Shown piece by piece: positions 51,371 through 59,737 of a stretch of 64,000 nucleotides of DNA. The stretch's first letter is position 1; the number at the start of each line of letters is the position of its first letter. Source of the DNA: Dactylosporangium sp. AC04546 (GTDB taxonomy: Bacteria > Actinomycetota > Actinomycetes > Mycobacteriales > Micromonosporaceae); the NCBI RefSeq assembly GCF_022095675.1, contig NZ_JAHYSG010000005.1, positions 139,862 to 203,861 of the forward strand. The letters run 5' to 3'. The translations under genes and the position numbers were made by a program. The notes under the pieces were generated by a model that saw only the letters and a program-made list of their open reading frames with translations, made no database searches and was not told where the DNA came from.

Positions 51371-52527
51371 CCACCGCCGAGGAGAGCCCCGGCACCACCG
51401 CCGCCGAGGAGACGCCCCGCAACGAGACCGACGCCGTCGCCCCCGCCGCGCCGCCGAACCTGGCCTGGATCGGCGTCGGCATCGTGCTCGTCGTCGTGCT
51501 GGGCTATGCCACGAAGTACCTCGACAAGAACGTCCCCGTCTGGCTCGCCGGCACCGGCCTGGCCCGGATCTCGAAGTCGGTCGAGTACCCGATCTACGCG
51601 ATCGCGATCGGTCTGCTCGGCAACCTGGTGCTGACCGTCACCGGCGTTCGTGACCGGCTGGCCGGCGGGTTCCGCACCGAGTTCTTCATCAAGACCGGTC
51701 TCGTCCTGCTCGGCGCCTCCATCAACCTGTCGCTACTGGTGACCGCCGCCGGGCCGGCGATCCTGCAGGCGCTGCTGCTCATCAGCGGCGTGTTCCTGTT
51801 CACCTGGTGGTTCGCCGGGAAGCTCGGCCTGGAGGAGAAGCTGCGCGCGCTGCTCGCCTCCGCGGTGTCGATCTGCGGCGTCAGCGCGGCCATCGCCGCG
51901 GCCGGCGCGGTACGGGCGCGGCGGGAACAGCTCGCCTATGCCGCGAGCCTCGTCATCGTGTTCGCGCTGCCGTCGATCTTCCTGCTGCCGTACCTCGCCG
52001 ACGTCCTCGGTCTGTCCGACGCGGTCGCGGGCGCGTGGATCGGCGGCAACATCGACACCACCGCCGCCGTCACCGCCGCCGGTGCGCTCGCCGGCGAGAG
52101 CGCGCTCAAGGTGGCCACGATCGTGAAGGTCACCCAGAACGCGCTCATCGGCTTCGTGGCGATCGCCCTCACCGCGTACTTCGCGTTCAAGGTCGAGCGC
52201 TCCGAGTCCGCGCAGCGGCCCGGTGCCATCGAGCTGTGGCGCCGGTTCCCGAAGTTCGTCCTCGGGTTCGTGGCCGCGTCGATCATCGGCACCTGGTACG
52301 CGAAGACCGCCGCCGCCGCGGACAACACCGCGGCGCAGGCGGTGGCCACGAACCTGCGGACCTGGTTCCTGATCTTCGCGTTCGTCAGCATCGGCCTGGA
52401 GTTCCGGGTCCGGTCGCTGCGCGAGGCCGGCTGGCGCCCGGTCGCCGTCTTCGCCGGCGCGACCGTCGTCAACATCGTGCTGGCCCTCGCGCTGGCCTCG
52501 CTGCTGTTCGCGAACTTCACGGTCTGA
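51367..52527 (+). CDS. YeiH/UPF0324-family putative sulfate exporter
   Basis: A 386-residue polytopic membrane protein with about ten helices. Recognisable family segments include G-A-S-I-N-L-S near residue 118, A-S-A-V-S-I-C-G-V-S-A-A-I-A-A-A near 161 and W-I-G-G-N-I-D-T-T-A-A-V near 220, with a conserved G-L-E-F-R-V-R-S-L near the end. YeiH proteins are annotated as sulfate or sulfite exporters, largely by inference. The GTG overlaps the stop of the 44-residue partner. The upstream cysteine-type leader links it to sulfur supply. Confidence 0.88.
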   Translation: MTTAEESPGTTAAEETPRNETDAVAPAAPPNLAWIGVGIVLVVVLGYATKYLDKNVPVWLAGTGLARISKSVEYPIYAIAIGLLGNLVLTVTGVRDRLAGGFRTEFFIKTGLVLLGASINLSLLVTAAGPAILQALLLISGVFLFTWWFAGKLGLEEKLRALLASAVSICGVSAAIAAAGAVRARREQLAYAASLVIVFALPSIFLLPYLADVLGLSDAVAGAWIGGNIDTTAAVTAAGALAGESALKVATIVKVTQNALIGFVAIALTAYFAFKVERSESAQRPGAIELWRRFPKFVLGFVAASIIGTWYAKTAAAADNTAAQAVATNLRTWFLIFAFVSIGLEFRVRSLREAGWRPVAVFAGATVVNIVLALALASLLFANFTV

Positions 52528-52540
52528 CCGCTCGCCGCGG

Positions 52541-52576
52541 CGTGGGCGGGCCCGGCTCCGCTCCGGCCCGCCCACG
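52541..52576. terminator. Hairpin terminator after the YeiH operon
   Basis: A 12-bp inverted repeat (52541-52552 with 52565-52576, CGTGGGCGGGCC/GGCCCGCCCACG) around a 12-base loop begins 13 bases after the YeiH stop. Confidence 0.75.
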
Positions 52577-52642
52577 ACGACGAGCGAGCCGGAGCGGCGG
52601 CGGTTCCGTCCGGTAACCGCGGCGAAACGACACGGGGGCAGC

Positions 52643-52661
52643 ATGTTGGTGTGGTCAACAT
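52643..52661. promoter_or_regulatory. Operator copy 1, ATGTTG-N7-CAACAT
   Basis: A 19-bp inverted repeat with perfect 6-base arms overlaps the start of the isochorismatase-type gene. The same arms with the same 7-base spacing recur at 55313, before the flavin-oxygenase gene. The XRE-cupin regulator encoded between the two sites is the likely ligand. Confidence 0.6.
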
Positions 52662-53403
52662 CGGCAGCCCTCGCAACGGCTGGACGGTCGGCGCCGACGG
52701 CGGCGTGGACCTGCGGCGGGCTCCGGCCGAGCCCCGGGTCGTCACCCTCCCGGCGCGGCCGCAGGCGGTCACGCTCGACCTGACGCGCTGCGCACTGATC
52801 GTCGTCGACATGCAGAACGACTTCTGCCACCCGGACGGCTGGCTCGCCTCCATCGGCGTCGACATCACGCCCGCCCGCGCCCCGATCGAACCGCTGCGCC
52901 GGGCGGTGCCGTGGCTGCGCGCCGCCGGCACCCCGGTCGTCTGGCTCAACTGGGGCAACCGCCCGGACCGGGCCAACCTGCCGCCGGGCGTGCTGCACGT
53001 CTACGACCCGCAGGGCCGGGGCGCCGGCATCGGCACGCCGGCCGGGCCCCGCGGCACGCCGACACTGCAGCAGGGCAGCTGGTCGGCGGCGATCGTGGAC
53101 GAGCTCGTGCCCGCCCCCGAGGACATCCTCGTCGACAAGTACCGCATGAGCGGCTTCTTCGACACCCCGCTCGACTCGGTGCTGCGCAACCTCGCCGTCA
53201 CCACGCTGCTGTTCGCCGGGGTCAACTCGGACCAGTGCGTACTGTCCACGCTGTCCGACGCGGCCTGCCTCGGCTACGACGTGGTGCTGCTTGAGGACTG
53301 CGCCGCCACCACCTCCCCGGCGTTCTGCCACGAGGCGACGCTGTACAACGTCGCCCAGTGCTTCGGCTTCGTGGCCGACTCCAACCACCTGACCGGAGCG
53401 TGA
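52651..53403 (+). CDS. Isochorismatase-type cysteine hydrolase (RutB-like)
   Basis: A 250-residue amidohydrolase. The catalytic triad can be placed: Asp in V-D-M-Q-N-D-F near residue 52, Lys in V-D-K-Y-R near residue 164 and Cys in N-S-D-Q-C-V near residue 197. A long N-terminal extension (R-N-G-W-T-V) precedes the core. The overall pattern resembles ureidoacrylate/peroxyureidoacrylate amidohydrolase (RutB) and N-carbamoylsarcosine amidase, which split C-N bonds and release carbamate or ammonia. The GTG start lies within an operator, so the mRNA may be nearly leaderless. It is first in a chain of translationally coupled genes up to 55253. Confidence 0.87.
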   Translation: MVNIGSPRNGWTVGADGGVDLRRAPAEPRVVTLPARPQAVTLDLTRCALIVVDMQNDFCHPDGWLASIGVDITPARAPIEPLRRAVPWLRAAGTPVVWLNWGNRPDRANLPPGVLHVYDPQGRGAGIGTPAGPRGTPTLQQGSWSAAIVDELVPAPEDILVDKYRMSGFFDTPLDSVLRNLAVTTLLFAGVNSDQCVLSTLSDAACLGYDVVLLEDCAATTSPAFCHEATLYNVAQCFGFVADSNHLTGA

Positions 53404-53404
53404 G

Positions 53405-53824
53405 ATGCGACCGATCCTCGTCGGCGCCGCGGCGCTGGAGTTCCACCACATCACGCCCGGCGACACCGTGCGGCTGGCCGTCCTCGCCGGGCCGGAGGCG
53501 TCGCCGGTGACGGTGATCCTCGAGGCGTGGGACCCGGGCGGCGCGCAACCCCCGAACACCCACCCCGGCGCCGTGGAGACGTTCGTGTTCCTGCGCGGCC
53601 GCGGGCGCGCGGTCTGCGACGGGCACGAGGTGGCCGTCGCGGCGGGCGACACGATCGTGCTGCCCGCGGGGACGGTGCACCACATCCACAACGAGGGCGA
53701 GGGCCGGATGTACAGCCTCACCCTGATGTGCCCCGACGACGGCTTCGCCGACCTGGTGCGGCGCGGCCCGGTGGCACCGACCGACGACGAGGACCGGGCC
53801 GTCCTGCGCGCGCTGCCGGCATGA
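53405..53824 (+). CDS. Single-domain cupin protein
   Basis: A 139-residue one-barrel cupin. Motif 1 is unusual (N-T-H-P-G-A-V-E-T-F-V, with one His and a Glu) and motif 2 has H-H-I-H-N-E. The ligands suggest a metal site. It sits one base after the isochorismatase-type gene and overlaps the MBL gene (ATGA), so it is part of the operon. Such small cupins can be isomerases, dioxygenases or small-molecule binders; no specific role can be assigned. Confidence 0.8.
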   Translation: MRPILVGAAALEFHHITPGDTVRLAVLAGPEASPVTVILEAWDPGGAQPPNTHPGAVETFVFLRGRGRAVCDGHEVAVAAGDTIVLPAGTVHHIHNEGEGRMYSLTLMCPDDGFADLVRRGPVAPTDDEDRAVLRALPA

Positions 53825-54699
53825 GCGACTGGTTCGCGGTCGAGGAGATCGGGCCGGGCGCCTGGCTCGTCGCCGAGCCGGGGCACGTGAACTGCTTCCT
53901 CGTCGCCGGTACCGACCGGGCCGTGCTGGTCGACACCGGCCTCGGCATCGCGGACGTCGCCGCGGTCGTGCGGCGCCTGACGGACCGGCCGGTGCTCGCC
54001 GTGAACACCCACGGGCACAGCGACCATCGCGGCGGCAACCGCAGCTTCGCCGACGTCGCCGCCCACCCGGCCGCGGCGGCCGCCCTGACGAGCGCGGTGC
54101 CGCCCGCGGACCTGGCCGCATACCTCGCGGTCGCCCGCGAGCAGCTCGCCGCGTACGACGCCATCCGGGCTATCGACGACCGCTTCTTCCACCTGTTCGC
54201 CGCCGCGACCCGGCCGCGGCCGCTGCCGCCCGGTGCGGACGGCTGGGTGGTCCCGCCCGGCCCGGCCCCGGCCGCCCTCGCCGACCGGGAGCGGATCGAC
54301 CTCGGCGGCCGGGCGTTGACCGTCCTGTTCACGCCGGGCCACTCGCCCGACTCGATCTGCCTGCTGGACGAGGCGCACGGGCTGCTCTTCGCCGGCGATA
54401 CCCTCATCACCGGAGACTTCTGGGCGCACACGCCCGACACCGACATCGGGCGGTTCGCCGCGACGCTGCGGTGGCTGGACGATGAGATTGGTGGTTCGGT
54501 GTCGTCGATCTTCCCCGCGCACACGCTGCGCTACCGGGTCGGACCGGCGTTCCTGCGCCGGGCCGCGGCCGCGTTCGCCGACGTGGCGGCCGGCCGCTGC
54601 GCCGGTGTCCCCGGCGCCGACCTGCTGCGCCGCCCCGCGCTGCGCCACGACTTCGGCGACTTCACGATCCTGCGCCCGATGCCCGACCCGGGCCGTTGA
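53821..54699 (+). CDS. Metallo-beta-lactamase-fold hydrolase
   Basis: A 292-residue MBL-fold enzyme. The zinc motif H-G-H-S-D-H lies near residue 64, followed by the metal His in T-P-G-H-S-P near residue 176, the bridging Asp in F-A-G-D-T and a final P-A-H-T. All ligands of a dinuclear site are present. An insertion of about 50 residues rich in Pro, Arg and Gly lies between motif 1 and motif 3. It is coupled to its neighbours on both sides. It probably hydrolyses a lactone, ester or cyclic amide of the pathway. Confidence 0.85.
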   Translation: MSDWFAVEEIGPGAWLVAEPGHVNCFLVAGTDRAVLVDTGLGIADVAAVVRRLTDRPVLAVNTHGHSDHRGGNRSFADVAAHPAAAAALTSAVPPADLAAYLAVAREQLAAYDAIRAIDDRFFHLFAAATRPRPLPPGADGWVVPPGPAPAALADRERIDLGGRALTVLFTPGHSPDSICLLDEAHGLLFAGDTLITGDFWAHTPDTDIGRFAATLRWLDDEIGGSVSSIFPAHTLRYRVGPAFLRRAAAAFADVAAGRCAGVPGADLLRRPALRHDFGDFTILRPMPDPGR

Positions 54700-55253
54700 G
54701 CGCTGACGAGCTGCTGCGGCAGCTGGGCGGCGCGATCCGGGCCCGGCGGCGCGGCCTCGGCCTGACCCTGGTCGACGTCGCGGCCCGGGCCGGGCTCAGC
54801 CACCCGTTCCTGAGCCAGGTCGAGCGGGGCGTCGCCCGGCCCAGCATGCGTTCGCTGACCGCGGTCGCCGCCGCGCTGGACACCACCGCCCAGGCGCTGC
54901 TCGCGCTGCCCGGCGCCGAAGCCGTCTCCATCGTGCCCGGCCACGACGCGCTGCCCAGCCTGAACTCCGGCGACGGGAGCGTGCGCTCGCTGGTGCACGG
55001 CGAGCGGGCGATGCTGCCGCTGGAGTTCACCGGCGCGCCGGACGCCTTCGAGGAGTACTACGTGCATCCCGGCGACGAGTTCCTCTACGTCGCCGAGGGC
55101 ACCATCGAGGTCGACGTCGACGGCGCGCTGGTCGTGCTGCGCGAGCGCGGCAGCCTGTACTACGCGGGCGGCATCCCGCACCGGTGGCGCCGCGCCGCCC
55201 CCGGCCCCGTCCGCGTCGTCATGGTGCAGCACAACGTCAGCACCAACGGCTGA
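54696..55253 (+). CDS. XRE-family regulator with C-terminal cupin domain
   Basis: A 185-residue regulator. The HTH_3 domain (about 8-65) reads G-L-T-L-V-D-V-A-A-R-A-G-L-S-H-P-F-L-S-Q-V-E-R-G, and the cupin effector domain (about 105-180) has P-G-D-E-F-L-Y-V-A-E-G. The start is TTG, overlapping the MBL stop (TTGA), so expression is low and coupled. Regulators of this design control amine and nitrogen-compound catabolism (PuuR type). It is the obvious candidate for the two ATGTTG-N7-CAACAT sites that bracket this sub-operon. Confidence 0.9.
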   Translation: MSADELLRQLGGAIRARRRGLGLTLVDVAARAGLSHPFLSQVERGVARPSMRSLTAVAAALDTTAQALLALPGAEAVSIVPGHDALPSLNSGDGSVRSLVHGERAMLPLEFTGAPDAFEEYYVHPGDEFLYVAEGTIEVDVDGALVVLRERGSLYYAGGIPHRWRRAAPGPVRVVMVQHNVSTNG

Positions 55254-55312
55254 GTTTTCCCCGCCGAAACGGGCCGCTGACGACCACGACACCTGGCCAC
55301 AGCATCCTGGGA

Positions 55313-55331
55313 ATGTTGATCCCATCAACAT
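55313..55331. promoter_or_regulatory. Operator copy 2, ATGTTGAT-N3-ATCAACAT
   Basis: A perfect inverted repeat with 8-base arms around CCC, 12 bases upstream of the flavin-oxygenase start. Its outer six bases and spacing equal those of the site at 52643. Its position suggests a second, separately controlled transcription start in the cluster. Confidence 0.65.
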
Positions 55332-55343
55332 CTGGCGGTGCGC

Positions 55344-56510
55344 ATGCGGGTCGGTGTCTTCCTCTTCGGCGGCGTCGAGATGCCCGACGCGGGCGCGTCC
55401 GGCCCGGACCCCCTCGATCGCCGGTACGACCAGCAGGCGGTGCTGCACGCCCACCGCGAGCTGCTGGAGTGCGGCGTGCTGGCCGAGCGCCTCGGCTTCG
55501 ACAGCTTCTGGCTGACCGAGCACCACTTCCAGCACGAGGGGTACGAGGTCGTGCCCAACGGGCTGCTGTTCTCGGCGTTCCTCGCCGCCAGGACCAGCCG
55601 GCTGCGCATCGGCACCATGTTCAACGTCGTCGGGCAGTGGCATCCGCTGCGGCTGGCCGAGGACTTCGCGCTGGTGCACAACCTCAGCGGCGGGCGCGGG
55701 ATCCTCGGGGTCGGGCGCGGCACGGTACCGCGGGAGATGCTGCCCCTCACCGCCGGCCGGCTCTCCGTCGGCAGCCACGACAACCCCGACGCGGCCGAGG
55801 CCGACCGGCGCAACCGGGAGCTCACCGGCGAGGCCCTCGACGTCATCGAGGCCGCCTTCGGCGCCGAGACCTTCGCGTTCCAGGGCAAGCACTTCAGCCT
55901 CCCGCCGCCCGGCATCCCCGACCGCGGCGGCGAGGTGTCCACGCTGACCCTGGTGCCCCGCCCCGTGTACCCGTTCGAGACCTGGCAGGCGGTCACCAGC
56001 CCGCCGACGCTGCTGGAGGTACCGCGCCGCGGCTACGGCGGCGTGTTCTGGCTCAAGGAACGCGAGCGGCTGCGGCGCGACTGGGACGAGTTCGGCGCGC
56101 TGTTCGCCCGGCACCACGGCCGCGGGCTCGGCCCGGGGGAGCGGCGCCTGCTCGTGCTCAACGTCGCCGTCGCCGCGTCCACGGCGCAGGCTGTCGACGA
56201 GGCACGCCCCGGCCACGACGAGTTCTGGAGGTTCCTCGGCCCCTACGGCTGGGGCCGCGGCTACACCGGACCGGACGGCGGCCCCGCGCCCGCCGGCCAC
56301 CGGCCCACCCTCGAGGAGTCGATGGACCAGGGCGTGTGGGCCGTCGGCAGCCCGCGCGACGTCGCCTCGGTGATCCGGCGGTACCGCGACGAGCTCGGCC
56401 TGCAAGACCTCGTGCTGTTCCCGGGTATGCCCGGCGACCCCTACAGCCGGGTCCGCGACCAGCTGACCCGCCTCGCGACCGAGGTCCTGCCGCTGCTGGA
56501 CCGGCCGTGA
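55344..56510 (+). CDS. Luciferase-like (LLM) flavin-dependent oxidoreductase
   Basis: A 388-residue TIM-barrel flavoenzyme. Family marks include F-D-S-F-W-L-T-E-H-H-F near residue 53, R-I-G-T-M-F-N-V-V near residue 90 and R-L-A-E-D-F-A-L-V-H-N-L-S-G-G-R near 107. Such enzymes use reduced FMN supplied by a partner to insert oxygen; relatives include RutA (pyrimidine ring opening) and alkanesulfonate and nitrilotriacetate monooxygenases. The ATG at 55344 is preferred over GTG at 55338. It opens the second coupled set (LLM, formamidase, creatininase, FAD enzyme). No flavin reductase gene is present nearby. Confidence 0.88.
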   Translation: MRVGVFLFGGVEMPDAGASGPDPLDRRYDQQAVLHAHRELLECGVLAERLGFDSFWLTEHHFQHEGYEVVPNGLLFSAFLAARTSRLRIGTMFNVVGQWHPLRLAEDFALVHNLSGGRGILGVGRGTVPREMLPLTAGRLSVGSHDNPDAAEADRRNRELTGEALDVIEAAFGAETFAFQGKHFSLPPPGIPDRGGEVSTLTLVPRPVYPFETWQAVTSPPTLLEVPRRGYGGVFWLKERERLRRDWDEFGALFARHHGRGLGPGERRLLVLNVAVAASTAQAVDEARPGHDEFWRFLGPYGWGRGYTGPDGGPAPAGHRPTLEESMDQGVWAVGSPRDVASVIRRYRDELGLQDLVLFPGMPGDPYSRVRDQLTRLATEVLPLLDRP

Positions 56511-57496
56511 CCCACATACCGTCCACGGCGGACACGCTGCGCTGGGGCCGGCTGCCGGGTGCCGGCGCCGACGCGGTCGCCACGGTGGCCTCGGGCGCCG
56601 TGCTCACCCTGGACACCCTGAGCCACGAGGGTGCCCTGCCCGACCAGGGCGGGGACCCGCTGGCGTTCTTCGCCCGCCACGGCGTCGAACCCCTGCCCGA
56701 CCTGCTCGACGTCGTGCCGCGGCTGGCCCGCCGCCCGGACGACGGCCCGCACTTCGTCACCGGCCCGGTGCGCGTCGAGGACGCCGAGCCCGGCGACCTG
56801 CTGCAGGTCGACGTCCTGGCCCTGGACCGGCGCGCCGACCACGGCGTCATCACCGACCGGCACGCCAAGGACGTCTTCGGCGCCGAGCGCCCGCCCGGCT
56901 TCACCGGCCCGGTCGTGAGCACGTTCTGCCGGGTCGCCGCCGGGCGGGCGTACCTCGACGGCGACCCGCGGCTGAGCGTCCCCCTCGCGCCGTTCCTCGG
57001 CATCATGGGCGTCGCCGCGGGTGCGCAGGACGTCCACTCCGGGCCGCCCGGGCCGTACGGCGGCAACCTCGACCTCAAGCACCTCGTCGCCGGCACCACG
57101 CTGTTCCTGCCGGTCCTCGCCCCCGGCGCGCTGTTCTACGCCGGCGACCCGCACTTCGCCCAGGGCAACGGGGAGCTCGCCTCCACCGCGCTGGAGGCGC
57201 CGCTGCGGGCCACCCTCCGCCTGACCGTCCACAAGGGGCGCTTCGAGCTGGACGCCCCGGTGGCCCGGACGCCGGCGTCGTGGATCGTCTGCGGCCTCGA
57301 CCGCGACCTCGGCCGGGCGGTGCGCGCCGCGTCCGCCGCCGCGGTACGACTCCTGGGCAACGACGGCGTCGCACCCGACCTCGCGCTGGCCTGGCTCAGC
57401 GTCGCCGGTGACGTCGAGGTCACCCAGGTCGTCGACGGCGTGCTCGGTGCGCACGTCGTCCTGCCCCGCTCCGTCGACCTCCTGGGGGTGCCATGA
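56507..57496 (+). CDS. Acetamidase/formamidase family protein
   Basis: A 329-residue FmdA/AmdA-type amidase. Recognisable elements are S-G-A-V-L-T-L-D-T-L-S-H-E-G, the V-T-G-P-V-x-V-E-D-A-E-P-G-D strand and G-P-Y-G-G-N-L-D with the later D-P-H-F-A-Q-G-N-G-E, all typical. These enzymes hydrolyse formamide or short amides to ammonia and the acid. The GTG overlaps the LLM stop (GTGA) and the gene's stop overlaps the creatininase start. In the pathway it would release ammonia from a small amide fragment. Confidence 0.92.
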   Translation: MTHIPSTADTLRWGRLPGAGADAVATVASGAVLTLDTLSHEGALPDQGGDPLAFFARHGVEPLPDLLDVVPRLARRPDDGPHFVTGPVRVEDAEPGDLLQVDVLALDRRADHGVITDRHAKDVFGAERPPGFTGPVVSTFCRVAAGRAYLDGDPRLSVPLAPFLGIMGVAAGAQDVHSGPPGPYGGNLDLKHLVAGTTLFLPVLAPGALFYAGDPHFAQGNGELASTALEAPLRATLRLTVHKGRFELDAPVARTPASWIVCGLDRDLGRAVRAASAAAVRLLGNDGVAPDLALAWLSVAGDVEVTQVVDGVLGAHVVLPRSVDLLGVP

Positions 57497-58266
57497 GCCC
57501 GCGCCGGCTCGCCGAACTCACCTCGCCCGCCGTCGCCGCGCTGCCCCCGCACGGGATCGCCGTCCTGCCGGTCGGCGCCGTCGAGCAGCACGGCCCCCAC
57601 CTGCCGCTGCTGACCGACCTGCTCGTCGCCGAGACCCTGGCCGCCGACGCCGTCGCGGCCCACGGCGACGAACACGAGCTGTGGCTGCTGCCGCCGCTGG
57701 CGTGCACCAAGTCCAACGAGCACGCCTGGGCGGCCGGCACGCTGTGGCTGGGCGCCGCGACCCTGATGGCCGTCGTGCACGACCTCGGGCGCAGCGTCGC
57801 GAACACGCCGCTGCGCAAGCTGGTGTTCCTCAACGGCCACGGCGGCAACAGTGCGCTGCTCAACGTCTGCGCCCGCGAGCTGCGGCTCGACTTCGGCCTG
57901 GCCACGTTCGTCATGCACCCGTCGCTGCCGCCGGACCAGGGCGGCGTCTCACCCGCCGAGGAGCTCGGCACCGGCATCCACGGCGGCAAGGACGAGACGT
58001 CGCTGGTCCTGCACCTGCGCCCCGACCTGGTGCGGATGGACCTCGCGACCCGCAACGTGCCGCAGCGGCTGGCCGGGTTCGAGCACGTCCGCTTCGGCGG
58101 GCCGGTGTCGTTCGGCTGGTCCAGCGACGACTTCGGCACCGACGGCACGCTCGGAGACCCGACCCTCGCCACCGCCGGGCACGGCGCCGCCCTCTACGCC
58201 GGCATGCTCCGCCAGGCCGGCGAGGCGTTCGCCGAGATCGCACGGTTCGCCCATGGCCGCCCCTGA
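57493..58266 (+). CDS. Creatininase-family amidohydrolase
   Basis: A 257-residue protein of the creatininase family. The metal motifs can be read in order: V-E-Q-H-G-P-H-L-P-L near residue 30 with Glu and His, T-D in the same loop, N-G-H-G-G-N near residue 116, and H-G-G-K-D-E-T-S near residue 162, where many members have H-A-G-E-x-E-T-S. The family opens cyclic amides (creatinine) or cleaves formamides (FAPy deformylase). It is coupled to the formamidase by a 4-base overlap and to the FAD enzyme by 14 bases. Confidence 0.92.
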   Translation: MSPRRLAELTSPAVAALPPHGIAVLPVGAVEQHGPHLPLLTDLLVAETLAADAVAAHGDEHELWLLPPLACTKSNEHAWAAGTLWLGAATLMAVVHDLGRSVANTPLRKLVFLNGHGGNSALLNVCARELRLDFGLATFVMHPSLPPDQGGVSPAEELGTGIHGGKDETSLVLHLRPDLVRMDLATRNVPQRLAGFEHVRFGGPVSFGWSSDDFGTDGTLGDPTLATAGHGAALYAGMLRQAGEAFAEIARFAHGRP

Positions 58267-59737
58267 CGTCATCGTCGTCGGCGCCGGCCACAACGGGCTG
58301 ACCTGCGCGGCCTACCTGGCCCGGGCCGGGCTCGCCGTCACCGTGGTGGAGGCCCGCGGTACCGTCGGCGGCTGCGCGTCGACCGTGGACGCCATCGGCG
58401 CCCGGGTCAACATCTGCAACTGCGACCACACCATGGTCCTGGCCGCAGGCATCGTCGAGGAGCTCGGCCTGGCCGCGTACGGGCTGCGCTACCTCGACGT
58501 CGACCCGGTCGAGGTGGCGATCGGCTGGGGCGACGAGCCGGCGTTCGTGCAGTACCGCTCGGTGGAGCGGACCGTCGGCGGGCTCCCGCCGGCGGCCGGC
58601 GCGGCGTACCGGCGCTACGTCGACGCGACGCTGCCGCTCGCCCGGCTGGTGCTCGCCGCGGCCGCCGCGCCGCCGTCGGCCGGGCGGCTGCTGCGCCTCG
58701 CGTCACCGCGTACCGCGGCCACGCTGCTCGCCTGGCGGCGGCGCAGCCTCATCGACGTCCTCGGCGCCTTCGGGCTGCCGCCGTGGATTCAGTCGGCGTT
58801 CGCGGCGACCGGGCCCGGCGTGTGGGGCGTGTCGCCCGCCGCGGCCGGCACCGGCATCGGCGCCGTCGGCCCCGTGGTGCGCCACCTCGCCGGGGTCGGA
58901 CGGCCCGCCGGCGGCAGCGGCGCCCTACCCGCCGCGCTGGCCGCGGCCGTCACCGCGCACGGCGGCGCGATCCGCACCGCCAGCCCGGTCGCGGGCCTGG
59001 TCGTGGAGGGCGGCGCGGTGCGCGGCGTCCGGCTCGCCGACGACACGCAGCTCGAGGCGCCGGCCGTGGTGTGTGCCGTCGACCCGCGGACGGTCCTCGT
59101 CGACTGGCTCCCGCCCAGGCTGCGCCGCCCCGCGCGGCCCCGCCCGGACGGGTATGAGTCCAAGGTCGACGCGGTGGTCGCCGCGCCGCCGGCCCTGCGG
59201 GCACTGGCCGGCGTCGACGTGGCCCCGCACGTCGCGACCACCGTGGTCAGCCCGCCGCCGCACGTGCTGGCCGCCGGCCCCGGCCCGCGGGTCACCGATC
59301 CGCCGATGCTGCTGATCAACGTGCCGTCGGTGCGCGACCCCGCGATGCGCCCGCCCGGCGGCGGGCACCTGCTCAGCCTCGAGGTGCTGTGGACGCCGTA
59401 CGCCCTGGCCGGCGGCTGGTCCCGATCGGACGAGCCGTGGCGGTGGCTGACCCGGCTGGCGTCCCTGGCCGAGCCGGGCTTCCTCGACGGTGTCGGCGCG
59501 TGGCGGGCGATGACGCCCGAGGACTACGAGCGGGACTTCGGCCTCGCCCGCGGCTACGCGCCCTCGTTCGCCGGCGGCCCGCTCAGCGCCCTGCTGGGCC
59601 GGCCGCCCGAGCTGACCCGGTACCGCACCGCGGTCCGCGGCCTCTACCTGACCGGCGCCGGCACGTTCCCGGGCGCGGGCGTGTGGGGCGCCAGCGGCCG
59701 CAACGCCGCCCACACCGTGCTCGCCGACCGGCGTTAG
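58253..59737 (+). CDS. FAD-dependent oxidoreductase, phytoene desaturase-like
   Basis: A 494-residue amine-oxidase/CrtI-like flavoprotein. The dinucleotide-binding motif V-V-G-A-G-H-N-G-L-T-C lies at about 8-18 with the G-G-C-A-S motif near 38, and the C-terminal FAD motif is L-Y-L-T-G-A-G-T-F-P-G-A-G-V. The start at 58253 overlaps the creatininase gene by 14 bases. It is the last gene of the plus-strand operon; its stop overlaps that of the convergent FAD-linked oxidase (59734-59737). It probably dehydrogenates a pathway intermediate; a carotenoid role is unlikely in this context. Confidence 0.88.
   Translation: MAAPDVIVVGAGHNGLTCAAYLARAGLAVTVVEARGTVGGCASTVDAIGARVNICNCDHTMVLAAGIVEELGLAAYGLRYLDVDPVEVAIGWGDEPAFVQYRSVERTVGGLPPAAGAAYRRYVDATLPLARLVLAAAAAPPSAGRLLRLASPRTAATLLAWRRRSLIDVLGAFGLPPWIQSAFAATGPGVWGVSPAAAGTGIGAVGPVVRHLAGVGRPAGGSGALPAALAAAVTAHGGAIRTASPVAGLVVEGGAVRGVRLADDTQLEAPAVVCAVDPRTVLVDWLPPRLRRPARPRPDGYESKVDAVVAAPPALRALAGVDVAPHVATTVVSPPPHVLAAGPGPRVTDPPMLLINVPSVRDPAMRPPGGGHLLSLEVLWTPYALAGGWSRSDEPWRWLTRLASLAEPGFLDGVGAWRAMTPEDYERDFGLARGYAPSFAGGPLSALLGRPPELTRYRTAVRGLYLTGAGTFPGAGVWGASGRNAAHTVLADRR

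Noticed and set aside
58253..59737. Carotenoid biosynthesis by the phytoene-desaturase-like gene
   Set aside because: No crtB, crtE or other carotenoid gene is nearby. It is coupled to amide hydrolases, so a role in the catabolic cluster is more likely.
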